DNA of 39,198 bases from an uncultured Clostridia bacterium (GCA_934489015.1 CAKSSN010000024.1:1-39198), one strand, 5' to 3'; positions 26,275-35,531 are shown, counted from the stretch's first letter. The notes: generated from the letters alone by a model not told the origin. Numbers and translations: made by a program.

Positions 26275-29200
26275 CTAATCGGCTGTTATGTTCACCTTGG
26301 CTCCCGGCGATACGGTTCCGAGATATCCCGGTGACTTAATAGCACCTTCATAACTGTCGATAAAATCAAAGACGATTTCGCCGTTTACCTCAAACTTAAT
26401 ATGCACCCCGTCATCCGTGTTTCTTGTCGTCAGTTTGATACGGTTTTTCTGTCCAAATTTAAACGCATCTGTTTCTTTTGTCGCTCCGAAAATTGTCGGA
26501 CAATCGGCCACAACGCCGTAGAATTGCGTACGCTTACCATTATTAAATCTGTGAAACTCTATTTTATCCTTCCCGAAAACCATAACATATGCTGCATTGT
26601 TTTGGTTATCAAAGCTCAAATCATTTTCCTGACTTCTAAACACAAGGCAAGGCCAATCATTCGGTTTTTCCGCGATTTCCATATCAAAATCAAGCGTTAT
26701 ATCACCGTAACATTCGTTTTTATAAAAACTGTTATTGAAGCTGCCGAATGTATTCCAGCCGTCTTTGTCATTAGCTGCCGAGACTATGCGATAATCATCT
26801 TCGCTGCTTGTTATGCTTTCTTTCACAACATTTATTGTCCATACCTTTTGTGCATCGGAATTCTTTGATTTTACGGTAAAAGTTACCGGTTGTGTATAAT
26901 TGCGCAATCCCGTCGGATTGGGATATATTTTCACCAAATCATTCACTGTCGCAGATGCCGAGAGCTTGCTCATATCCTGACTATGCTTCACCTTAACTTC
27001 AACTGTAGCTGTATCATTGTTTATTTTTGCATCGCCAATTTGTCCGTCAACAACAAAATCTTTTATATCGTAATTGATTTTATTATCACGGAAATTAACT
27101 ATGGCTGCTTCGAGCATCGTTTTGTCGTCCTCGCTCCGGCTCTTTTCGGCTATCTGCAAATACTTTTCCAACAGCTTGTAGTTTTCCGCTGTACTTATAC
27201 CGGCACTATTCCCTGTTCCGGCATCGGCAAGCTCCTGCTTTGCGTTTTCAATTACCTCATCCATCGAAAAAACATTCCGTTTTTGTTTAAACTCATCTAT
27301 TTTCTCTAAAATTTTCCAATAAGTCTGTGTAATTTCCTTGCGTGAAATGGGTGTTTTCTCGGCTACCTTTATGCACTCATCTGCAAAGGCTTTCAAATCG
27401 TCAACCGCAGATTGCGGGTACATTCCGATGCCATCTCCTATTTTGACCAAAGGCAGCCATTTTTCCATTGAGCGTATATAGAACTTTACGTAGTAATTGC
27501 TGTACCACGAATCGGCTGTATCGCCGTATCCGGCATGCACCTCAGAATTTTGCAGCATAAATTCCCGTGACCAATTAGAATAATTATCTCCTGCCTTTGT
27601 TCGGATCGATTTATACTTATCGTCAATGCCGGCATTATTCATAATTTCAAGAACATCGATCGGTTCACTTCCCGGCGCATATATTTCATTCGTTCTGTCA
27701 GCGCGGCTGTTTACACACTGTGTGAAATCAATACTGTCGGCAATCGATGTCGTATGATTGTTTTCCCATATATTATATCCGCCCATTGCGCAATGGTACG
27801 ATGACGGAATTTTGTCCAGAACATTGTCCTTAAGCGTAAAATTTTTTGATCCCGCATCAAGATACAACGCTGCTAAATCATTTTTTTGATTTGTAATATA
27901 ATTCCCGATTTGCGTAGAATTCGCCTGATTTCCGAGCATATATGTTGCTCCGCCGTCAAACGACACAAGCATACATTCGTTAATACGATTATAATTTATT
28001 TTGTTATCGCGACAATCGGTTTGATCGTAAAGCGTCCAGCCCCATCCGCTGCAAATCCCTGAATACGGCACATAATACACTTCGTTATGGCATATCGACG
28101 TGTTTTGTGTGTAGTATGCCTGTATGCCCGGTGCGCCCAAATTCACCAGTCCGATCCTTGTTATATAATTGTTTTCTATACTGTTGTTTCTGCAAATTTC
28201 GGTTTTGGGAGAATACTCCATACTTTCATTTATAACGCGAACATTTGCAATACACATATAATAATCTTTTTCAAATTTAATATACCTAAACTTTTTCTTT
28301 GTCCTGCACTTCAAAGAAATATTTCCATCCTTGTCCTTTTCAGTTCCTTTTGTACTTGCGGCAATAACCGTACTTCCCTTAAATTCCGGATTATCGGAGC
28401 CTAAAACCCTAATCCCCCACAGCGCGGCATCATCCTCCATATTATCACGCGGTTCAAACACAATCCTGTCAACACTGTATTCTTCCCCTAAATCAGCCTG
28501 AAGCCAGCACGGTCCATCCCCTTTGGGTGACCATACAGAAAATGTATCGTTATCCGACGCCTTTATCGGGTAATTTGCGCCGTCCCACGAGCTTGCGGTA
28601 ATAACCGCGTTCTGCAGCAGATCCTTTCCCTTATACACATCATCGTCATACATAAAAAATTCATTTCCGAGCGTCATTGCACTGTCCGCTATATCGCAGA
28701 ATACATTCGCACTGAAATCACAATTACGCACACCATTAAACAGACCTATTCCGACACATCCCATATCCCTGATTACATTATTTCTGAAATTAATTTTTTC
28801 AGCTCTGTTAATGCGAATATTTGCCGGAACAGTTGCCAGTGTCCCCGGCTCATCTGTCGGGTCAAGCGCCATCATTTGTGCCTGATCATTCACCAATCCC
28901 GCAATCGATGGTCGCTCCCAAGCACCGTTCTCGAAAATTATTCCTTCAAAATTTATATTGTGTACCCGATGATTTGAGTCTTCGCCCTCTATATTCATCA
29001 ATACTTCAAGTTTTGCCGCACACACATCAGCACTTTTCATATCCTCGTCGTTTCTCGGGCAATAGTAAAGCATACTCTCATTTCTGTCATAATAAAACTC
29101 TCCCGGCTCATCAAGTTCCTCAAATACATTTTCAACCCAACAATTTATTCCCGGTTCGATATAATGCTGATTGTTTTTATATGCAGCCTCAAATGCTGGC

Positions 29201-29856
29201 TGCTGAAGTCTTATACGTGTCTTATCACCGTATTTTTCAATACTGTCAATATTCAAAAGGTATGATTTCCACCCTATTGCATAGTGAAGCTGTATATCCT
29301 CCGCATTACTGTATGTCCTCAGTACATTATCGCTGACAATAATCCCTGCGTGCTCATATTCGCTTTTCGGATCATCAAAGAAAGCCTCTGTTTTAATTAA
29401 TTTGCCGCTTTGTGCGCGGACGGCTCTCCTACCGTTGACATACAACTGACGTACATACTCACTGCCGTCATATTTCGCACGCCACATTTTACCGTACTTT
29501 TCCCAGCCACTAATCTTATTTCCGCCCGAGATACGTACTTCCTCATTTTCATATGCGCGATATGTCACATAAAACCCGTTACTGCCGCTATCTTCCTCAG
29601 AAAATTCAAGCGTTTCATCAAGGTAATATGTACCGCCTCGCAGACTGACAATTATATCACCTTTCATATTCTCATTGATTTCGCGTACTGCATCTTTTGC
29701 TCTTTCAATAGTTTTGAACGGACTATTTATTGTTCCGTCTCCGCTATCATCACCGTCAGAAGATACATATATAAAATTCTGTCCCGCAGCAAAGGAACAT
29801 GGTAAAAACGCGCATCCTATCGCCGCAGCAAGAAGTATTGATATAATTTTTTTCAT
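26275..29856 (-). CDS. Secreted GH141-like beta-helix protein with inserted discoidin domain
   Basis: The 1193-aa protein has a signal peptide (about 1-24). The GH141-like region begins at FIYVSSDGDDSGDG and carries the family markers RGGTYYLDETL, FEELDEPGEFYYDR, GLVNDQAQ, GICSGWGWTLY, FDGGATYM (Asp634) and LYLDAG (Asp668). A discoidin-like domain is inserted in the beta-helix at about 408-545, exactly where it occurs in the paralogue at 14218-18402. After a helical linker come an Ig-like domain (about 905-990) and a C-terminal laminin-G/ConA-like beta-sandwich (about 1005-1193), probably carbohydrate-binding. Characterised GH141 enzymes hydrolyse alpha-L-fucosides or xylan. The gene starts 10 bp after the double-discoidin protein, so the two probably form a functional pair. 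Confidence 0.8.
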   Translation of the reverse strand: MKKIISILLAAAIGCAFLPCSFAAGQNFIYVSSDGDDSGDGTINSPFKTIERAKDAVREINENMKGDIIVSLRGGTYYLDETLEFSEEDSGSNGFYVTYRAYENEEVRISGGNKISGWEKYGKMWRAKYDGSEYVRQLYVNGRRAVRAQSGKLIKTEAFFDDPKSEYEHAGIIVSDNVLRTYSNAEDIQLHYAIGWKSYLLNIDSIEKYGDKTRIRLQQPAFEAAYKNNQHYIEPGINCWVENVFEELDEPGEFYYDRNESMLYYCPRNDEDMKSADVCAAKLEVLMNIEGEDSNHRVHNINFEGIIFENGAWERPSIAGLVNDQAQMMALDPTDEPGTLATVPANIRINRAEKINFRNNVIRDMGCVGIGLFNGVRNCDFSANVFCDIADSAMTLGNEFFMYDDDVYKGKDLLQNAVITASSWDGANYPIKASDNDTFSVWSPKGDGPCWLQADLGEEYSVDRIVFEPRDNMEDDAALWGIRVLGSDNPEFKGSTVIAASTKGTEKDKDGNISLKCRTKKKFRYIKFEKDYYMCIANVRVINESMEYSPKTEICRNNSIENNYITRIGLVNLGAPGIQAYYTQNTSICHNEVYYVPYSGICSGWGWTLYDQTDCRDNKINYNRINECMLVSFDGGATYMLGNQANSTQIGNYITNQKNDLAALYLDAGSKNFTLKDNVLDKIPSSYHCAMGGYNIWENNHTTSIADSIDFTQCVNSRADRTNEIYAPGSEPIDVLEIMNNAGIDDKYKSIRTKAGDNYSNWSREFMLQNSEVHAGYGDTADSWYSNYYVKFYIRSMEKWLPLVKIGDGIGMYPQSAVDDLKAFADECIKVAEKTPISRKEITQTYWKILEKIDEFKQKRNVFSMDEVIENAKQELADAGTGNSAGISTAENYKLLEKYLQIAEKSRSEDDKTMLEAAIVNFRDNKINYDIKDFVVDGQIGDAKINNDTATVEVKVKHSQDMSKLSASATVNDLVKIYPNPTGLRNYTQPVTFTVKSKNSDAQKVWTINVVKESITSSEDDYRIVSAANDKDGWNTFGSFNNSFYKNECYGDITLDFDMEIAEKPNDWPCLVFRSQENDLSFDNQNNAAYVMVFGKDKIEFHRFNNGKRTQFYGVVADCPTIFGATKETDAFKFGQKNRIKLTTRNTDDGVHIKFEVNGEIVFDFIDSYEGAIKSPGYLGTVSPGAKVNITAD

Positions 29857-29866
29857 AGCAGATCTC

Positions 29867-31567
29867 CTACTCTATGCATATGCTCTTTTCAATTACTCCC
29901 ATATAGCCCATACTCCGCCACATAAATAATTTTGCCGTATATCCCGTTGTGTCGGACGGGAGCGAAATACAGAGATTTTCGGGCAAAAGTCCGCCAGGCT
30001 CTATCTCAACAACTTTTTCGTCTACATCGACAATACTGTTATCCGCATCATATAATATGAGCATCACCGCCGCTGTCTCCTTGTCATTAAGGCGGTTATT
30101 GCTCAAGTTGAACTGCACTGATAAATTCTCAACACCTTCAAGAGATGTAACCACACTGCCTGCCGATGTAAATATCGGCTGATCAACCGTAATCGCCGCC
30201 GGAGCCTTCAATGATTTTATAATTTCGCTTTTTACGGCAATTCCCCTCTTTGACATTACTTGTGTGGAAATAACTGTCGTTATTTTTGAATCAAATACCT
30301 GCCCCTCAAGTTCAGCAACATATCTTTTTCCATCCGTATTTCCCGTATACGAAAGCAATGTTTCGCCGGCATAAATTTTAATATTTTCTTCCGTCATTGT
30401 TTGGCTGTCCATTGGCTCCGAAAAGTCCAGTATTACCTCATTTCCGTTCAATGATATACTTTCAAGCATTGGATTTAATTCATAAATTCTTACTGCGCCA
30501 AGCTCAGAAAAACACGTCTTATCCGGTCGTCCGCTTGTCCTCTTATATATGAGATAGCGATAGGCTTCGTCTCCGCTGCACTTAACGGTATATTTTCCGT
30601 CAATCCACAGTGCATCTGCATTTTCTCCCACGGATGCAATTTGCTTATACTCGCTTCGCCCGGCGAGCGTACGATTATTAAACAAAACATCTTCATCATA
30701 CTCATTTGACAGATAAAGATCAAAATTTGAGTAAAAATTTGCAATATCCGTTCCTGAACCTTTTACAGTTTCAAGCTCAATATAACCGACGTTTCTTGGC
30801 TGGTGCAAATCAATTATGAGGTATGTATAACCCTCTTCATCGCTTTTTTCACCATAATATGAGAGCCATCTGTTGTTGTTTGATATTTCATCATCCAGCA
30901 AATTTTTCGGTGCCATACCGTTCTCGCCAAGAGGATCATTCGCTTTGTCATACCAATCGCTCGCGATTGCATCGGCCCCATCTGATATTCTCGTCATATC
31001 AATCCCCGTCATATCAACGTTTACCGTTTGCTCAACATCGGCAAACACCTTAAGCTCACTGAAGAAAAGCCACCAATAAGGATGTCTCTGCGTTCTTATC
31101 AAACGTACATACCTGTATTTGGCTTCTGATGAATCACTTACAGTATAACAGCCTTGCGGCGGAAAAGCATCATCGTCCTGAGAATCCAGCCCTCCGATTT
31201 TTACATATTCAGAGAAATCGGCAGAGTTTGATGCTTGTATTTCAAAGCCCATTCTTCCTTCAGGCTGCTGAGTCTGATCCTGACGATCATACAGCTCCAC
31301 TCTTGTAATGTCATATTCGTCAGCAAGATCAATAATGTAGTACTCATTGTCCGTCATACCCAGCATCAGCGACATAGTGCCGATGTCACCATCAACAAGA
31401 TTTCCCTCATTAAATTGCTGTGCATCCTCTGTAAGTACGACATTGGTCGTCACCGTTTTATCCTGTGCAACATTTACACTTGTTGTTTGGGGCGCAGCAT
31501 AGCCCTGCTGCGGCAATATCAACACCGCCGCAGCAAGAGCTATAATCTTTTTAAATGTTTTCAACAT
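29867..31567 (-). CDS. Secreted double-discoidin carbohydrate-binding protein
   Basis: The 566-aa protein has a signal peptide (about 1-24). Two discoidin-like domains lie at about 27-180 (ELYDRQDQTQQPEGRMGFEI and RYVRLIRTQRHPYWWLFFSEL) and 190-368 (NNRWLSYYGE, YLIIDLHQPRNVGYIELE, CFSELGAVRIYE). A Big_5-type Ig-like domain (372-455) and a small beta-sandwich ending AKLFMWRSMGY follow. There is no catalytic domain. Module by module it matches residues 1-556 of the 14218-18402 protein, where the same modules are fused to a GH141-like domain; here the equivalent GH141-like protein is the next gene, 10 bp away. It probably binds the substrate or the partner enzyme. It is not anchored by any visible SLH, lipobox or sortase motif. 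Confidence 0.8.
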   Translation of the reverse strand: MLKTFKKIIALAAAVLILPQQGYAAPQTTSVNVAQDKTVTTNVVLTEDAQQFNEGNLVDGDIGTMSLMLGMTDNEYYIIDLADEYDITRVELYDRQDQTQQPEGRMGFEIQASNSADFSEYVKIGGLDSQDDDAFPPQGCYTVSDSSEAKYRYVRLIRTQRHPYWWLFFSELKVFADVEQTVNVDMTGIDMTRISDGADAIASDWYDKANDPLGENGMAPKNLLDDEISNNNRWLSYYGEKSDEEGYTYLIIDLHQPRNVGYIELETVKGSGTDIANFYSNFDLYLSNEYDEDVLFNNRTLAGRSEYKQIASVGENADALWIDGKYTVKCSGDEAYRYLIYKRTSGRPDKTCFSELGAVRIYELNPMLESISLNGNEVILDFSEPMDSQTMTEENIKIYAGETLLSYTGNTDGKRYVAELEGQVFDSKITTVISTQVMSKRGIAVKSEIIKSLKAPAAITVDQPIFTSAGSVVTSLEGVENLSVQFNLSNNRLNDKETAAVMLILYDADNSIVDVDEKVVEIEPGGLLPENLCISLPSDTTGYTAKLFMWRSMGYMGVIEKSICIE

Positions 31568-31581
31568 CCTGCATTCTCCTA

Positions 31582-33387
31582 CTATTTCAATAATTCTTTT
31601 GCCTTTTGAGTCATCTCGTCGGTCATTGCCGTAAGATCTACTACAGTTTTCATATTCTCAACCGCTGCCTGCCACTTTGTTTCAAAGTCCGCATCATCAG
31701 TCGCCGTGAGGGTCAGTCTGAATGGATCCTCCCATTTTGAACGCGATGTCCAAAACTCATTTGTCAGCTCTATATCTGCATACGCTGCGTCCCACAGCTC
31801 ATACGGCGGCGCTATTGTCGGCTCTTTTGCGTATTTACCGTTTCTAGAAATTTGAAACGCGCTGCTTGTATGGTATGCATATGATTTTACGTGATTATAA
31901 ACCTGCGGATGCCATTTACTTGCCTGCATAAATCTTATAAAATATTTTCCGCAGTTATAGGATAAACCGTAACAATCCTCTTCCGCTATTCCCGAATCCT
32001 CACTGTTATATATAAATCTCTTATTTAACCGGTCATCCTTAAACACTCTTGTTCCATCTTCTTTATCTTCATAAAGTTCGGCACTCTCCGGTCCCCAATA
32101 TCTGACTTCCTCCCACTCGTCGGTAAACTGTGTGTTTATCCAGTTCAAAATCTGAGGTAAATCAGCATCACTGACTGTTTTTAAAATTCCCACTGCATTT
32201 CCCCATGTTACCGGCTTTTTCATTGTGCCGAGTCCTTCAACAGCGGGGATATTGGTATAAAGCGGACGATAACGGAATGTCTTTCCGTTTTGTTCAAGAT
32301 TAGAATTAAGCTGCGGCGCATAAATAGGCAAAGCTGTTACGGCATATAATCCGTTATACAGTTTCTCATTAAACTGAGTATCAGTATTTACCAAACTCTC
32401 CGGATCTATAACCTTATCGCGTATGAGTTTATTCTCAATTCTCGCAGCGTCCTTTACAACATCACCCAAAAGAGGCAGTTCGATTTGATTAGTCTCCGAA
32501 TTCCAGGTGCATATGTAATCATGACCTACATATCCCTTCAAGACTGAACCGAACATATACAGCGGTGACCAGCAGTCTTTACCCGAAAATCCCATTGCAT
32601 ATACGGTTTTTCCGTTTTCTTTCATATCAAGGTTTTTAATATCTTCCAATAATTTCACTAAATCTTCCGTTGAATTTATTGGAATATCAAACAATTCATC
32701 ACCTATCGGTTCGTTTCTTTCCTCTGACAGCTTGATAAGTTCATCGTATGTCCTCGCATTCGGATAAAGTTTTTTGGCAATATCATCTCTTATCCAAAGT
32801 GTTTGACCTACTTCTGTATAAACCGTACCGTTAAAAGCATCAAGTTCTTCATCTGTTACATTCGCATCAATTTCTCGATCCACCGGAAAATAATACGGAA
32901 TACCGTAAATTTTGCCGTCTATCTTTATCTTATCCCACATCTGAGATGGTACCTTTTCCCAAACATCCGGCGCATACTTTTGAAGCAATTCCGGCGTCAG
33001 TTCGTGTATCATTTTCGCCTCTGCCAGCTTTTTAAACTGGGCAACACCCTGACCCTCACCACAGTCAACAAGGTCAGGAAAATTATTCCCCGCAACCATT
33101 CTTGCGAGCATAGACTCCCACGTTCCGCCGCCGTTTCCGTAAGCATCCTTGATTGTGACTTTCGTGGTATCTTCCAGCCACTTTTCAACAACGTTATTTT
33201 TTTGTGCGGTCGGCTGCACATAGTCCGTCCCTTGGGTGCTCCACACCGTAATTTCCATATTTTTTTCTGGTACAAATTTTCCATTAACAAAATCACCGCT
33301 GACACCGGTTTGTTTCTTTCCGCAGCCGGGCACCGCCGTCACAAGTGCCGCACATAACAATGTTGCTATAATCTTTCTTGTTTTCAT
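31582..33387 (-). CDS. Carbohydrate ABC transporter solute-binding lipoprotein (YtcQ/LplA-like)
   Basis: The 601-aa protein carries a lipoprotein signal with lipobox AVPGC (Cys22) and the two-lobed family-1 binding-protein fold typical of the long (500-600 aa) LplA/YtcQ type that serves oligosaccharide importers. Segments seen include MEITVWSTQGTDY, ARMVAGNNFPDLVDCG and IDGKIYGIPYYFP, all family landmarks. It should capture glycan fragments outside the membrane and pass them to the two permeases encoded just upstream. AGGAGG sits seven bases before the ATG. It follows the second permease by 56 bp. The bound sugar cannot be inferred from sequence, though the neighbouring enzymes suggest a substituted hetero-oligosaccharide. 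Confidence 0.93.
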   Translation of the reverse strand: MKTRKIIATLLCAALVTAVPGCGKKQTGVSGDFVNGKFVPEKNMEITVWSTQGTDYVQPTAQKNNVVEKWLEDTTKVTIKDAYGNGGGTWESMLARMVAGNNFPDLVDCGEGQGVAQFKKLAEAKMIHELTPELLQKYAPDVWEKVPSQMWDKIKIDGKIYGIPYYFPVDREIDANVTDEELDAFNGTVYTEVGQTLWIRDDIAKKLYPNARTYDELIKLSEERNEPIGDELFDIPINSTEDLVKLLEDIKNLDMKENGKTVYAMGFSGKDCWSPLYMFGSVLKGYVGHDYICTWNSETNQIELPLLGDVVKDAARIENKLIRDKVIDPESLVNTDTQFNEKLYNGLYAVTALPIYAPQLNSNLEQNGKTFRYRPLYTNIPAVEGLGTMKKPVTWGNAVGILKTVSDADLPQILNWINTQFTDEWEEVRYWGPESAELYEDKEDGTRVFKDDRLNKRFIYNSEDSGIAEEDCYGLSYNCGKYFIRFMQASKWHPQVYNHVKSYAYHTSSAFQISRNGKYAKEPTIAPPYELWDAAYADIELTNEFWTSRSKWEDPFRLTLTATDDADFETKWQAAVENMKTVVDLTAMTDEMTQKAKELLK

Positions 33388-33443
33388 ATAAGTTCCTCCT
33401 AATCTTTATTATACTATTTTTTCTTTGCTTATTCAATGGGAAA

Positions 33444-34331
33444 TTAATCCTTTACTCCGCCCAAAGTTACCCCCTTCACAAAATATTTTTGAAGAAACGG
33501 ATACGCAACTACAATAGGCAATGTAGAAAATATTACGCCTGCCGATTGAATTGATTCACTTATCGGTTTTGTGCTTTCGGAGCTTACCATAGCCGAAGCA
33601 CTTGCAGTCAGCTTTTGCACCTGTTCTGCTTGCTTAATAAGCTGCATTATAACATATTGCAGTTTAAAATTATCGCTGTTTGTTACATAATACAAAGTCG
33701 TCGTCCAGTCATTCCATTGTTCAACTATTGTCCATAACGCGACAGTGGCAATTACCGGCATTGACAGGGGAAGGATAATCATAAACAATATCTTAAATTC
33801 TCCTGCACCGTCTAAAAGTGCTGCCTCTTCAAGCGCCTCTGGTATTGAACTTAAAAACGTTCTTATAATAAGCATATTATAAAAAACAAATATTCCTGGG
33901 AATATATACACAAAAATGCTGTTTAAAAGATGCAAGTACCTAAATAATATATATGTCGGAATTATTCCTGCTGATATATATGTAGGGATAATTAGAAACC
34001 ATATTATTCCATCACGGTAAGGCATATCTTTTTTTCGCAACGCATATGCAGCAGAAAAATTGACGAATAACACTAACAGTGTCTTTGCGACAACTGATAT
34101 AACTGTAACCATTGTCGCTCTCAAAACCTGATCATTTGTAAGAATAGCCCTGTAATTCATAAGTGTAAATTCTCTGGGGAATATGGTTATTCCTCCGCGA
34201 AGCGTGTCACTTCCGCTGTTAAATGAGATCGCAACCTGATTTAAGTACGGATACACAAAAATTACCGCAAGAAGTATCATAAATATAATATTGCATACAT
34301 CAAATATTTTTCCTGATAATGTTCTCTTCAT
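33444..34331 (-). CDS. Carbohydrate ABC transporter permease (LplC/YtcP-like, MalG type)
   Basis: The 295-aa integral membrane protein has about six predicted transmembrane helices. Its EAA loop is at about 165-190 (EALEEAALLDGAGEFKILF...LP), the site that contacts the ATPase. It is the MalG-type half of the importer and ends VKGVTLGGVKD, typical of LplC/YtcP. It lies 10 bp after the first permease and probably forms a heterodimer with it. No ATP-binding subunit is encoded anywhere in the window, so a shared MsmX-type ATPase elsewhere in the genome is expected. Confidence 0.95.
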   Translation of the reverse strand: MKRTLSGKIFDVCNIIFMILLAVIFVYPYLNQVAISFNSGSDTLRGGITIFPREFTLMNYRAILTNDQVLRATMVTVISVVAKTLLVLFVNFSAAYALRKKDMPYRDGIIWFLIIPTYISAGIIPTYILFRYLHLLNSIFVYIFPGIFVFYNMLIIRTFLSSIPEALEEAALLDGAGEFKILFMIILPLSMPVIATVALWTIVEQWNDWTTTLYYVTNSDNFKLQYVIMQLIKQAEQVQKLTASASAMVSSESTKPISESIQSAGVIFSTLPIVVAYPFLQKYFVKGVTLGGVKD

Positions 34332-34341
34332 ACTATCACCT

Positions 34342-35253
34342 CTACCATATTCCTACATCAGAAACTTTTTTGACTATTTTATTCGTGATAAAAACAAGGA
34401 TAAATGAAACAACTCCTTGAGCAATACCAAATGCCGTTGCCATTGAATACTCCGCATTCAAAATTCCTTCACGATATACAAGAGTATTTATTACCTCTGT
34501 TTTCTCTTGAATGTAAGCGTTTTGAAAACCATATACCTGGTCGAAATTTGACACCACCAATGATGCAGTCGCCATAATGAAAACTATTGCTATAGTTGGC
34601 ATGATACTTGGCAATGTTATATAGAATACTTGTTTGAATCGGCTGCAGCCATCAACCGCCGCCGCTTCATAAAGAGATGGGTTTATACCTGTTATGGCAG
34701 CGAGAAATACTATTGAGGACCATCCTACATTTTTCCATTGCCCTGTCCAGAAAATTATACCAAGAAAATACTTTGAGTCCATCAGTATATTAACCGGTGT
34801 ATAGCTGCTCCCAAAAATGTTAGAAAACAGAGTATTAATCGTTCCCTCAGAGGAAAACAAAATCTGAAAAATACCAATAACCGAAATCCAGGATAAAAAA
34901 TACGGCAAGTAGCTTATTGTTTGAATTGTGTTTCTAAACCACCTGCATCTGATTTCGTTTAACAGTATTGCAAGAAGAATCGGAAACGGCGTGCCGAAAA
35001 TCAAGTTAACACCACTGTAAATGAGAGTGTTTTTTATTGCCGAAAGAAACTTCGGCGTGGTAAATATCTTTACGAAATTCTCGAACCCTACAAACTTACT
35101 CGCAAAAATTCCGCCTATTATGTCATATTCCTGAAAAGCCATAACGATACCCATCATAGGCAAATAACAAAAAATGAATACGGATACTATTGCCGGTATA
35201 AGCAGAATGTAGTTCGTCTTATATTTTTTTATTAGCATTGATTTTTTGTCCAT
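34342..35253 (-). CDS. Carbohydrate ABC transporter permease (LplB/YteP-like, MalF type)
   Basis: The 303-aa membrane protein has about six helices. Its EAA loop is at about 194-218 (SLYEAAAVDGCSRFKQVFYITLP). Phrases such as FCYLPMMGIVMAFQEYD and FVGFENFVKIF are typical of LplB/YteP permeases of oligosaccharide importers. It is the first gene of the long operon. Promoter elements at 35289-35317 and the shared activator box at 35335-35383 lie directly upstream, predicting a leader of about 29 nt with an AAAGGAG ribosome binding site ten bases before the ATG. Confidence 0.95.
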   Translation of the reverse strand: MDKKSMLIKKYKTNYILLIPAIVSVFIFCYLPMMGIVMAFQEYDIIGGIFASKFVGFENFVKIFTTPKFLSAIKNTLIYSGVNLIFGTPFPILLAILLNEIRCRWFRNTIQTISYLPYFLSWISVIGIFQILFSSEGTINTLFSNIFGSSYTPVNILMDSKYFLGIIFWTGQWKNVGWSSIVFLAAITGINPSLYEAAAVDGCSRFKQVFYITLPSIMPTIAIVFIMATASLVVSNFDQVYGFQNAYIQEKTEVINTLVYREGILNAEYSMATAFGIAQGVVSFILVFITNKIVKKVSDVGIW

Positions 35254-35288
35254 TTATACTAATGCTCCTTTATAATATTTATATAATA

Positions 35289-35317
35289 ATTATATCACTA
35301 CCGATTTGAAGCAACAA
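35289..35317 (-). promoter_or_regulatory. Predicted promoter of the polysaccharide operon
   Basis: On the minus strand, TTGTTG (35312-35317) and a perfect TATAAT (35289-35294) are separated by exactly 17 bp. The -35 is weak (3 of 6), as expected for an activator-dependent promoter. Transcription would start near 35282, about 29 nt before the first permease gene. The geometry matches the promoter at 37064-37092. Confidence 0.7.
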
Positions 35318-35334
35318 GTACACAAAAACAAAAT

Positions 35335-35383
35335 TTATATCGGTATTTTATGTTTTATTAATATTACAATATCTGCGATAATG
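35335..35383 (-). promoter_or_regulatory. Shared 49-bp activator box, copy A
   Basis: Read on the minus strand, the element is CATTATCGCA, 16 variable bases, TAAAACATA, one base, AAT, two bases, CGATATAA. The same pattern with identical spacing occurs at 37110-37158. The box ends 17 bp before the -35 in both copies. The length and the two separated conserved blocks suit an AraC-type regulator dimer; the best candidate is the YesN-like regulator at 20093-21673. Binding is inferred. Confidence 0.65.
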
Positions 35384-35500
35384 ATGTGCAAAACCTCAGA
35401 ATATGTCAGTTTTGTAAAGCTCTTATTTATGATTTTGTGAGATTTTTTAAAGAAAAATCTCCTTTACATATTTTGCATCTGCCAACTTTTATGTGAAAAG

Positions 35501-35530
35501 ACGGAGCAATCATATTCCTGCTCCGTTTTT
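35501..35530. terminator. Bidirectional Rho-independent terminator
   Basis: ACGGAGCA at 35501-35508 pairs perfectly with TGCTCCGT at 35519-35526 around a 10-nt loop, with T-rich tails on both sides. It follows the stop codon of the GH27/36-like gene directly and insulates it from the long operon downstream. Confidence 0.8.
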
Positions 35531-35531
35531 C

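Noticed and set aside
32803..33357. Plus-strand open frame of 184 codons
   Set aside because: It lies entirely opposite the solute-binding lipoprotein gene, whose lipobox and fold motifs are clear.
35299..35345. TACCGAT / ATCGGTA inverted repeat spanning the -35 of the operon promoter
   Set aside because: One arm belongs to the shared box but the other arm is not conserved at the second promoter. The seven-base match can occur by chance in AT-rich DNA.
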